Shown: positions 50,731 through 58,394 of the stretch, in pieces | Position numbering within the stretch: the first letter of the stretch is position 1 | Layout of the letters: each line of letters starts with the position of its first letter | Origin: an uncultured Clostridia bacterium | GTDB lineage: Bacteria; Bacillota; Clostridia; Oscillospirales; Acutalibacteraceae | Assembly: GCA_945983355.1 (NCBI GenBank) | Contig: CAMFSU010000039.1 | Coordinates: 46,309-110,308 of the forward strand | Reading direction: 5' to 3' | DNA: 64,000 bases | Notes under the pieces: generated by a model | Told to the model about the DNA's origin: nothing | The model's database searches: none | The model's input: the letters and a program-made list of their open reading frames with translations, nothing else | Translations under genes and position numbers: made by a program

Positions 50731-52473
50731 TTATTCTTCTATATTTTCTTCGGAAATCGGAATGGTCATATTTTCCAAAGCATTCCGGAGCTGTGGATTG
50801 TGAATGACAAAGTGAATTGCCGGTGCTTTGTTTTTAGATATGACCACCCATTTCCCTTCAAGAATACGAATTTGTATATTTCTAAACGGATAGTTGCTGT
50901 TTTGCTTGATGATATAGTTTTCTTGTTCCTGACTGTAGCGAAGGGTTTGATCCATATGCAGTAAATACTCTTCGTAGGTATACGAAATGTCCTTTTCGTA
51001 GAAGATCTCCGAAAGAGGCAGCAACATAGGATGCTCCTTAAATTCCGATTCGCTGATGACAGGAATCTCATCGGTCATGCTGCCTTCTTCCAAAACAGTT
51101 TTGTATAGCTGCCGTTGCTCTGCCGCATAAGCAAGAATACGATTCTTATCTGCCTCATCAACAGAATTATGTCCCAGAATCTGCATAAGCAGTTCTTCGG
51201 AAAGCGTGTGGATGGGCAATGCGGAAAGAATGGATCTTCTTTTGCCGAAAGTCATGCAGTCTTTTTTTACAAATGCGCTGAAAGCACTCTCAGATTCAAC
51301 CCGGTAAATATCCATAAGAGGAGATGCATTTGACAGGAGATCGAGTGCTCTTTGTCTGTAATAGGCAAGCTCGGTCTTGTTGTTTGTGAGATACATCTTG
51401 CCGTTTTGGTGATGATCCATGATGCACTCACCGGATAATGCTGCCGCTCCGCTTGAATAAAGAAAATGCCCGAAAAGCTTGTTGTGAACACCTTTGAGAT
51501 AATACGGGGAGATCTGTCCTGTCATATACATGGGGATCCAGCCCTCAAGACCCATCATCATTTCTTCAAATGGACGATTGATATTATGGATGAAATGGAT
51601 ATGCAAACCTTTTTTCAGCGTCATAGCAACGGCGAATATGAATTTTTTCATAAAATCCGTACCGGCCGCCTTGTCCGCCATAGGCGTATCATCATTGGCG
51701 ATCAAATCTTCTTTCGACTTGGATAAAACCGTTGCTTTGAAAAAGTCCAATGTTCCTTTGCGCATTTCCTCAATTCCATAATAATTTCTGGATGCCGGTA
51801 ATTGAAATGGCACGGAAGGAACCTTCAGCTCGTCAAAATGGATGCTGCGGATAAAATCATTAAGATCAAATTCATCCAGCTTTGTTAAAAACGGTAAAAC
51901 TACTTCTTTTTGGACCACCTGTCCATTGGCGAGCCAGCAAACAATTTTATCCATACAAACAGAATCATCACTGATTTCTGTTATATCGCAGCCAATCAAT
52001 CCAGCAATCAGTTCTTTGTCAGCTGCAGAACAATGACTGACAACAAATTTTGAAACACCAAGCGAAAATGATTGCGGGTCGGCCGGCCTTCTTTGCCCGT
52101 TGCGAATGCGGGAAATATATGAGCTATCAAATTTCAAAAAACTTGAGAGATCAGATACATTGACTGAAAGTGTTGTCAGCAATGCATCAAAATTCTGTTG
52201 AAAAGTGTCGTAAGGGAAGGTTTGATCCGCAAGACATTGCACAAATGTTTTTGAGACGGTTTCTTCCGTTAGGCTCGGATATCCTTTCTGGACTGCGATG
52301 GATACGATCCCCCGAACAAGCTGCAAAAATTGCTCCGAATCAATTTCCGGCACACGGCTTCCTGCACGATATCTGCTCAAAACAGAAGCAGATAAACCGG
52401 ATGCATCCATCAGATCTTTTGCCGTGCATCCCAATTTAGATATATATTCATTTAACTGTTCGCTAAAAGTCAT
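50731..52473 (-). CDS. Large regulator with two helix-turn-helix units
   Basis: 580 residues. Two Cro/CI-like helix-turn-helix segments follow each other: about residues 15-45 ('AKDLMDASGLSASVLSRYRA') and about 95-130 ('NVSDLSSFLKFDSSYISRIR'). The remaining 400 residues are a single helical/beta region with no motif I can name. GAGGGATG precedes the ATG. It diverges from the RsgI-like lipoprotein gene and may control it. Base composition and codons (ATC, CTG, GGA) differ from neighbours, fitting transfer. A cytoplasmic DNA-binding role is inference from the HTH units. Confidence 0.68.
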   Translation of the reverse strand: MTFSEQLNEYISKLGCTAKDLMDASGLSASVLSRYRAGSRVPEIDSEQFLQLVRGIVSIAVQKGYPSLTEETVSKTFVQCLADQTFPYDTFQQNFDALLTTLSVNVSDLSSFLKFDSSYISRIRNGQRRPADPQSFSLGVSKFVVSHCSAADKELIAGLIGCDITEISDDSVCMDKIVCWLANGQVVQKEVVLPFLTKLDEFDLNDFIRSIHFDELKVPSVPFQLPASRNYYGIEEMRKGTLDFFKATVLSKSKEDLIANDDTPMADKAAGTDFMKKFIFAVAMTLKKGLHIHFIHNINRPFEEMMMGLEGWIPMYMTGQISPYYLKGVHNKLFGHFLYSSGAAALSGECIMDHHQNGKMYLTNNKTELAYYRQRALDLLSNASPLMDIYRVESESAFSAFVKKDCMTFGKRRSILSALPIHTLSEELLMQILGHNSVDEADKNRILAYAAEQRQLYKTVLEEGSMTDEIPVISESEFKEHPMLLPLSEIFYEKDISYTYEEYLLHMDQTLRYSQEQENYIIKQNSNYPFRNIQIRILEGKWVVISKNKAPAIHFVIHNPQLRNALENMTIPISEENIEE

Positions 52474-52575
52474 AATTCATCCCTCCTTGACAATTATCCA
52501 TTTTAAGTATAGCACATCGTCCAATTAGTAATCGAGTATTTTCCAAAGTTGTCAATGACATTTGTGGAAAGTGTA

Positions 52576-52604
52576 TTGTGTTTATTTAGCGTATTTCTTA
52601 AAAT
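52576..52604 (+). promoter_or_regulatory. Promoter of module 2 lipoprotein
   Basis: TTGTGT, 17-nt spacer, TAAAAT (52599-52604). Confidence 0.5.
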
Positions 52605-52740
52605 TAAGATGTAGTATTAGGATACTTCGATGCAACGTAAATGGCAGCCTCGAAAATCAGGCATATGTAAGACAGCGGTGATTCTCGACAAAGCAGCCGC
52701 AATATTGAATAAGACAAACCAAGATACGGAGGAAAATACA

Positions 52741-53676
52741 ATGAAAAGAATATTGGCTATATTGCTCGCAGTTGCACTTGTTTTTTCAATCTCGGCATGT
52801 GGAACGAACACTTCCGAAAAGCCATACGAAGGTGAAAAAGTGTCTGAAACTGAAGAAACTTCAGAAATCAGCACAGATGAGCTGCTTTCCGATGCTCCGG
52901 ATACATACGATTATGCCCTGCGGATCAGCATTAATCCTGAGTTCATTCTGTATTTGGCTGAACATAGGGTTGTTGCGTATCAAGCATTAAATGCAGATGC
53001 ACAAAAAGTCGATGAGCGCGCTGCTATAGAAGGCCGCGATCTGTTTGAGGCATTGAATGACATTGTTCACGCTTCCTATGAAGAAGGTTTTTTGGAGGAT
53101 GGCGGAGATGTAACTGTCACAATGGTCAGTGCATTCCGGACAGAAGCAGAAGCAAACGAACTGTTGACAGAGGCGAAGGAAAAGGTTACTGAAATAGCCA
53201 AGGACTGTGGCATTTCCGTTAATCCGGTGATAACAGTCGAAGAAAACGTGGAGTTTTCGGAAGAACTCGAAATTCCCGAACAGGGGAATAATCCGGGTTC
53301 GGAAGACAATCCTCCTGCGCCCAACGAAGACAATAACAATGAGAACCCGGACGATGACCATGAATATCATGCACCACGGGATCCGAATGAAGGCTGTTCT
53401 GTATGTCAAGGTTCGGGAATATGCGCCAGATGTGATGGGCGCGGAACCGCAATATGTGAAGAATGCAATTCCGGCTATGAAACCTGCACAAAATGTGGGG
53501 GCGAAGGATATGCCGGCGGCGATGAGAATGGTCCGAAGGTTTGCGACCAATGCGGCGGCAACGGTCATATACCGCATGGCAACTGTGGCGGAACCGGAAT
53601 CGTCCCTTGTCAGGGATGTCGTGGATCAGGAAAATGCGAAGCCTGCGGCGGAACAGGAAAGAAGCCGAATGCTTGA
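52741..53676 (+). CDS. RsgI-like lipoprotein with DnaJ-type cysteine repeats
   Basis: 311 residues from the ATG at 52741 (CGGAGGA ahead). Lipobox 'FSISAC' (Cys 20). Residues about 55-165 match the RsgI-like domain of the 36.2-kb protein ('ALRISINPEFILYLAEHRV', 'HASYEEGFLEDGGDVTVT'). An acidic Asn/Glu/Pro linker leads to a C-terminal block with six or seven CxxC-G-x-G units ('CSVCQGSGICARCDGRGTA', 'CDQCGGNGHIP', 'CEACGGTGKKPNA'), as in the zinc-binding domain of DnaJ. Exported and lipid-anchored. The combination is unusual; function unknown. Confidence 0.75.
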   Translation: MKRILAILLAVALVFSISACGTNTSEKPYEGEKVSETEETSEISTDELLSDAPDTYDYALRISINPEFILYLAEHRVVAYQALNADAQKVDERAAIEGRDLFEALNDIVHASYEEGFLEDGGDVTVTMVSAFRTEAEANELLTEAKEKVTEIAKDCGISVNPVITVEENVEFSEELEIPEQGNNPGSEDNPPAPNEDNNNENPDDDHEYHAPRDPNEGCSVCQGSGICARCDGRGTAICEECNSGYETCTKCGGEGYAGGDENGPKVCDQCGGNGHIPHGNCGGTGIVPCQGCRGSGKCEACGGTGKKPNA

Positions 53677-53775
53677 TATGGAAATAGAAGCGGAAATAAG
53701 GTAAAAACAGTAGCCTCTTCTGCAAGGAATATAGGGAACACAAGGGGATGGTTCTCTTGTGATAATGGAGGCTAA

Positions 53776-53954
53776 AAAGCGAGGTGAAAAATCACCTCGC
53801 TTTTGCTATGTATAGGTCATAATGTGCTGTTTTTGTCAAAAATTTTTCTTCAAAAATCGCCCGAAACCCCAGTGTTTATAAGGCTTTATCGCACTTTTGT
53901 GTTATTATAACACATTCCTCTATTCTTCTCACAATTCCTGTTGCTTTCATATAT
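53776..53954 (-). repeat. spoVT 5'-end repeat, copy B, with shared end sequence
   Basis: The core (53954-53922, minus) is followed by the same end segment as copy A through AAAATTTTTGACAAAAA to the hairpin GCGAGGTGA...TCACCTCGC (53778-53808). The hairpin also terminates the lipoprotein gene. Boundary of modules 2 and 3. Confidence 0.88.
53876..53950 (-). pseudogene. Truncated spoVT copy B (24 codons)
   Basis: MKATGIVRRI of spoVT, then EECVIITQKCDKAL and stop. Differs from copy A by one residue. AAGGAG lies ahead of the ATG, inside a hairpin. Confidence 0.82.
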
Positions 53955-53959
53955 AAAAA

Positions 53960-54020
53960 CTCCTTGCTTTACAAATTTGTACTGTTAGTATCTGTAAAAC
54001 AAGGAGATTTATACTGCGGC
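53960..54020. repeat. Inverted repeat over the copy B ribosome site
   Basis: CTCCTTGCTTTACA (53960-53973) pairs with TGTAAAACAAGGAG (53993-54006), 13 of 14 bases. It mirrors the different repeat in front of intact spoVT, and both are followed by TTTATACTGC. Confidence 0.6.
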
Positions 54021-54022
54021 AA

Positions 54023-54051
54023 TTTACTTTTTAAATACTTTGTGATATAAT
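54023..54051 (+). promoter_or_regulatory. Promoter of metF operon
   Basis: TTTACT (54023-54028), 17-nt spacer, TATAAT (54046-54051); AAAGGAG follows. No cobalamin or SAM riboswitch motif is visible. Confidence 0.72.
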
Positions 54052-54078
54052 AGAAACGATTCTGAAAGGAGTGGGGAA

Positions 54079-54942
54079 ATGAAAATCGCCGATCTTCTCA
54101 AAAAAAATACCCTGTCAATTTCTTTTGAGGTTTTTCCTCCAAAAACCGATTACAATTTTGAAAGCGTGCGCGCGGCCGTTGAGGAAATAGCAAAGTTGCG
54201 CCCTGCTTTTATGAGCGTTACATACGGCGCAGGCGGCGGAACAAGCAAGTATACCCTCGAAATTGCAAAACAAATTAAGCAGGACTACGGCGTGCCGTCG
54301 CTTGCGCATCTTACCTGCGTTTCCTCCACTAAAGAAACCGTCCGCTCCCGAATTAACGACATTAAAAACGCCGGAATTCAGAACATCATGGCCCTGCGCG
54401 GAGACCTTGTTTCCGAAAACAGCTTGCAGGATTACAAGCACGCCATCGAGCTTGTGAGAGAGATCAAAGCCGTGGACGCAGACTTTTGCGTTGGCGGAGC
54501 CTGCTACCCCGAAATTCACCCCGAAAGCGAAAACCAAAAAGAGGACATCAAGTTTCTCAAAGAAAAGGTTGATGCCGGCTGTGATTTTTTAACCACCCAG
54601 ATGTTTTTTGACAACAATCTGCTTTACAATTTCCTTTATAAAATACGCGAGGCAGGCATAACCGTTCCCGTAATTCCGGGAATTATGCCCATCACCAACG
54701 CAAATCAGCTCGAGCGTGCCATAAAGCTTTCGGGCTCGTTTATGCCGCAAAGATTCAAGTGTCTCGTAGACAAATTCGGCGGCGATAGTGCGGCTATGAA
54801 GCAGGCGGGCATCGCCTACGCCACCGACCAAATCATCGACCTGTACGCAAACGGCATAACAAACGTTCACGTTTATTCGATGAACAAGCCCGACATCGCA
54901 AGGAAAATACAGGACAACCTCTGCGACATTATAGGTAAATAG
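54079..54942 (+). CDS. metF: Methylenetetrahydrofolate reductase
   Basis: 287 residues. 'SISFEVFPPKTDYNFE' (catalytic Glu), 'MSVTYGAGGGTSKYT', 'LAHLTCVSSTKE', 'IMALRGDL' and 'VGGACYPEIHPES' are the MetF barrel motifs, with FAD contacts. It reduces methylene-THF to methyl-THF for methionine synthesis. The first of three genes spaced by 4 and 1 bases. The module is visibly richer in G+C (many GCC, CTC, GAC, CGC codons) than the flanking chromosome. Confidence 0.94.
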   Translation: MKIADLLKKNTLSISFEVFPPKTDYNFESVRAAVEEIAKLRPAFMSVTYGAGGGTSKYTLEIAKQIKQDYGVPSLAHLTCVSSTKETVRSRINDIKNAGIQNIMALRGDLVSENSLQDYKHAIELVREIKAVDADFCVGGACYPEIHPESENQKEDIKFLKEKVDAGCDFLTTQMFFDNNLLYNFLYKIREAGITVPVIPGIMPITNANQLERAIKLSGSFMPQRFKCLVDKFGGDSAAMKQAGIAYATDQIIDLYANGITNVHVYSMNKPDIARKIQDNLCDIIGK

Positions 54943-54946
54943 GCTT

Positions 54947-55543
54947 ATGATTTTAACTAAAACCTACAGCGAGCCGCCTTTTTGCAAAAAGGAAATTTTA
55001 CGATACGCAGGCGGCGACAAGAGCGAACTGACCCTCGCTCTCGTAAGAGAATGTATAGGAGAGGCACGCCCTCTCCTTAAATATAAGATCTGCTACCGCG
55101 AACTTGAAGTTAAACTAAACGGCGAGGTTTGCGATTTTGGTCTTTTTCGACTTGAATCGAAAGACCTGTCGCAAAATCTTAAAGGTTGTAAAAAGGCTAT
55201 CGTTTTTGCGGCAACAGTCGGCATAGAACTTGACCGACTTATTGCAAAATATTCACGGCTCTCTCCGGCAAGGGCGCTGATACTTCAAGCCATCGGCTCT
55301 GAAAGAGCCGAAGCGCTTTGCGACGCTTTTTGCGCCGATATTGCAGGCGAGTGCGCCTCTGTCCGCCCACGCTTCAGCCCCGGATACGGAGACCTCTCGC
55401 TCGAAAGCCAAAAAATCGTTTTTTCGGCTCTTGACTGCGAAAGGAGCGCAGGGATTACTCTTAACGATAGCTTGTTGATGTCGCCTTCAAAGTCGGTTAC
55501 GGCATTTGTTGGGTTAAACGAAAATACACTTTCAGAGGTATAG
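54947..55543 (+). CDS. Stand-alone MetH activation-domain protein
   Basis: 198 residues. 'ASVRPRFSPGYGDLSLESQK' is the conserved RxxxxPGYGDxSL SAM-binding motif of the reactivation domain of cobalamin-dependent methionine synthase, and 'VFAATVGIELDRLIAKYSRL' matches its first half. The following MetH lacks this domain, so this protein would supply it in trans, helping reductive methylation of inactive cob(II)alamin with SAM. Starts four bases after metF. Confidence 0.87.
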   Translation: MILTKTYSEPPFCKKEILRYAGGDKSELTLALVRECIGEARPLLKYKICYRELEVKLNGEVCDFGLFRLESKDLSQNLKGCKKAIVFAATVGIELDRLIAKYSRLSPARALILQAIGSERAEALCDAFCADIAGECASVRPRFSPGYGDLSLESQKIVFSALDCERSAGITLNDSLLMSPSKSVTAFVGLNENTLSEV

Positions 55544-55544
55544 T

Positions 55545-57947
55545 ATGAATTTTAGAGATTTTTTGAGGAACAACATAGTCTGCCTTGACGGCGGTATGGG
55601 AACACTGCTTCAGGCGCGCGGGCTAAAGCTCGGAGAATACCCCGAGCGCTGGAATTTATCCCACGCCGAAGAGATAATCGATATACACAGGGCTTACTTT
55701 GACGCAGGCAGCAACGTTGTCTGCACCAACACCTTTGGTGCAAATTCGCTTAAATTCGAGCCCAACGAGCTCGAGGACATAATAAGCGCCGCTATCTCTA
55801 ACGCCAAGGCCGCAAAAGCGCAGTCTACCTCAAAAAAGGAAAGGTTTGTGGCTCTTGACATCGGTCCGAGCGGAAAGCTGTTAAAGCCGCTTGGAGACCT
55901 TGATTTTGAGGACGCGCTTGAGGTTTTTGCCAAGACGGTAAAGCTCGGCGTTAAGTACGGCGTTGACCTTATCATAATAGAAACAATGAACGACAGCTAC
56001 GAAACCAAGGCGGCGCTTCTGGCCGCCAAGGAAAACAGCGATCTGCCGATAATTGTATCAAACGCCTACGGCGAGGACGGCAAGCTTATGACCGGCGCGT
56101 CCCCCGAGGCGATGGTTGCCCTGCTTGAGGGTATGGGAGTTGACGCCCTGGGTGCAAACTGCTCGTTGGGTCCACGTCAGCTTGGCGGCGTGGTAAGAAG
56201 GCTGCTTGAAAAGGCATCGGTGCCTGTAATACTAAAGCCAAACGCGGGTCTGCCGAGGTCAGAAAACGGCAAAACGGTTTTTGACATAACCATAGACGAG
56301 TTTTCCTCCCAAATCGCAGAGCTTGTAAAAGCTGGAGTTCGCGTAGTGGGCGGCTGCTGCGGCACCACACCCGAATACATAAAGTCGCTTTGCGACAAGA
56401 TTGCTCCGCTTTCCCCTGTGAAAATAGAGCCGAAAAACCTCACCGTGATTTCTTCCTACTCGCACGCTGTGGAGTTTGGCAAAAAGCCGATTCTTATAGG
56501 CGAGAGGATAAATCCCACCGGCAAAAAGCGTTTTAAGCAGGCTCTTTTGGAAAACGACATCGATTATATTTTATCCGAGGGCGTAAATCAGCAGCAAAAG
56601 GGCGCGCAGGTGCTTGACGTAAACGTTGGTATGCCCGACATTGACGAAATAGCCATGCTCAAAACGGCCGTTTGCGAGCTTCAGGCAATTATAGACCTCC
56701 CGCTCCAGATCGACAGTTCCAACATTGCGGCAATGCAGGCCGCTCTGCGCCGCTACAACGGCAAGGCTATGATAAATTCGGTAAACGGCAAGGATGAAAG
56801 TATGCGATCCGTTTTCCCGCTTGTGAAAAAGTACGGCGGCCTTGTGGTTGCACTCACCCTTGACAACAACGGAATTCCCGAAACTGCCGAGGGCAGATTT
56901 AAAATTGCCGAAAAAATACTTAAAACTGCCGCGGAATACGGCATTGACAAAAAAGACGTTATCTTTGACCCTTTGGCACTCACTATAAGCGCTGACAACA
57001 ACGCCGCAAAGGTTACCCTCTCCTCGCTAAAGGCCATAAAGGAGCGCCTTGGTTGCCACACCTCCTTGGGCGTTTCCAACGTTTCGTTTGGTCTGCCTAA
57101 CCGCGATGCTATAAACGGAACCTTCTTTGCGCTAGCCCTCGAAAACGGGCTGTCCGCCGCCATTATGAACCCCTATTCGGCGGATATGATGAAGGTGTAT
57201 TACACCTACAACGTGCTCAAAGGTCTGGACTCAAACTGCAGTGAGTATATAGGCACGGCAGGCTCGTTTGTAACCGAGGCAAAGGCCGCAAATGCTCCTC
57301 AAAGCGTCTCAGATCAGTCGTATTCGGACTGTCAATACGCGATTATAAAGGGCTTTAAAGAAAAGGCGGCGGAAATCACCGCCACCCTCCTTTCGCACAC
57401 TTCGCCGCTCGAGGTAATAAACAGCGAGATCATTCCCGCTCTTAATATTGTTGGAAAGGGATTTGAGAAAAAAAGGGTTTACCTGCCCCAACTGCTTATG
57501 AGTGCAGAGGCGGCAAAAGCCGCCTTTGAGGTTATTAAGGCCGCGTCGTCGGGCAAGAAAGGCTCAGCGTCTCAAAACACCTTTGTTATTGCCACCGTCC
57601 GCGGGGACGTTCACGACATTGGAAAAAACATTGTCAAGCTACTGCTCGAAAACTACGGTTTTAACGTTGTGGACTTAGGCAAAGACGTACCGCCGCAGGT
57701 GATTGCCGACAAGGTTGTCGAGCTTCACGCTCCCGTGGTGGGCTTAAGCGCTCTTATGACCACCACAGTTGCCCAGATGCAGGAAACCATAAAACAGCTT
57801 CGGCTCAAGGCACCCTGGTGCAAAATTATTGTGGGCGGCGCTGTGCTCACGCAGGAATACGCCGACAAAATCGGCGCTGACAAGTACGCCAAGGACGCTA
57901 TGGAAGGCGTGCGCTACGCGCAGGAAATCATAAACGCGATTAGTTAA
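55545..57947 (+). CDS. metH: Cobalamin-dependent methionine synthase (no activation domain)
   Basis: 800 residues. The homocysteine domain ('DGGMGTLLQARGLKLGEYPE', zinc cysteines in 'GANCSLGP' and 'VGGCCGTTPEYIKSL') is followed by the pterin domain ('ILIGERINPTGKKRFKQALL', 'LPLQIDSS'), the cobalamin cap and the B12 domain ('IATVRGDVHDIGKNIV', with the axial His in DxHxxG). It moves methyl from methyl-THF to homocysteine. The reactivation domain is missing and encoded by the gene one base upstream, a common clostridial arrangement. Confidence 0.95.
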   Translation: MNFRDFLRNNIVCLDGGMGTLLQARGLKLGEYPERWNLSHAEEIIDIHRAYFDAGSNVVCTNTFGANSLKFEPNELEDIISAAISNAKAAKAQSTSKKERFVALDIGPSGKLLKPLGDLDFEDALEVFAKTVKLGVKYGVDLIIIETMNDSYETKAALLAAKENSDLPIIVSNAYGEDGKLMTGASPEAMVALLEGMGVDALGANCSLGPRQLGGVVRRLLEKASVPVILKPNAGLPRSENGKTVFDITIDEFSSQIAELVKAGVRVVGGCCGTTPEYIKSLCDKIAPLSPVKIEPKNLTVISSYSHAVEFGKKPILIGERINPTGKKRFKQALLENDIDYILSEGVNQQQKGAQVLDVNVGMPDIDEIAMLKTAVCELQAIIDLPLQIDSSNIAAMQAALRRYNGKAMINSVNGKDESMRSVFPLVKKYGGLVVALTLDNNGIPETAEGRFKIAEKILKTAAEYGIDKKDVIFDPLALTISADNNAAKVTLSSLKAIKERLGCHTSLGVSNVSFGLPNRDAINGTFFALALENGLSAAIMNPYSADMMKVYYTYNVLKGLDSNCSEYIGTAGSFVTEAKAANAPQSVSDQSYSDCQYAIIKGFKEKAAEITATLLSHTSPLEVINSEIIPALNIVGKGFEKKRVYLPQLLMSAEAAKAAFEVIKAASSGKKGSASQNTFVIATVRGDVHDIGKNIVKLLLENYGFNVVDLGKDVPPQVIADKVVELHAPVVGLSALMTTTVAQMQETIKQLRLKAPWCKIIVGGAVLTQEYADKIGADKYAKDAMEGVRYAQEIINAIS

Positions 57948-58131
57948 AAAGCGAGGTGAAATTCACCCCGCTTTTGCTATGTATAAAAACCGCCGAAAAC
58001 TCATTTTTAACACCAATGCGTTCAATGGGGCAAACCAGCGAAAACCCAGTGTTTATAAGGCTTTATCGCACTTTTGTGTTATTATAACACGAGCCTATAT
58101 TCTTCTAACAATACCTGTTGCTTTCATATAT
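57946..58131 (-). repeat. spoVT 5'-end repeat, copy C, with shared end sequence
   Basis: Core at 58131-58099 (minus), then GTGTTATAATAACACAAAAG, the ACTGGG motif, a segment shared with copy D (CAGCGAAAACCC, AACCGCCGAAAAC) and the GCGAGGTGA/TCACCCCGC hairpin, which also ends the metH operon. Boundary of modules 3 and 4. Confidence 0.85.
58095..58127 (-). pseudogene. Truncated spoVT copy C (10 codons)
   Basis: MKATGIVRRI and then TAG. The stop falls exactly at the point where the other copies leave the spoVT sequence. Confidence 0.8.
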
Positions 58132-58139
58132 AAGAACCT

Positions 58140-58265
58140 TACCCATTTGCAAAATCAAAGATTTTGAATGGGTCCCGAGAACCTTGCCACGCAAAGCGTG
58201 TAACATTTCTCCTTAATTTACAATTTTAGTGTGATATTAGTATCACTCTTTTTGTAGAAATTATG
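58140..58265 (-). promoter_or_regulatory. Leader hairpin and displaced spoVT promoter, copy C
   Basis: 58142-58174 holds ACCCATTTGCAAAATC / GATTTTGAATGGGT. 58230-58245 is the palindrome GTGATATTAGTATCAC, and the adjoining TCATAATTTCTACAAAAA on the minus strand matches the copy A promoter region (50620-50653). Confidence 0.55.
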
Positions 58266-58293
58266 AGCAGATTTTCCAAATGTTTTTAAATTT

Positions 58294-58324
58294 AAAAGGC
58301 ACCTCATGCAGAGATGCCTTTTAA
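58294..58324 (-). terminator. Terminator of module 4 surface protein genes
   Basis: Stem AAAAGGCA(C)CTC / GAG(A)TGCCTTTT. Left arm sequence shared with the terminator at 50690. Confidence 0.75.
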
Positions 58325-58394
58325 TTCATGTATTATCTTTTCATCTGTGTTAATATGTAATTACAACCGTTGGCGCTTCTTCAGCATCCCTATT

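Noticed and set aside
53955..54078. Cobalamin or SAM riboswitch ahead of metF-metH
   Set aside because: Only 124 nt, mostly an inverted repeat and a promoter; none of the conserved boxes is present.
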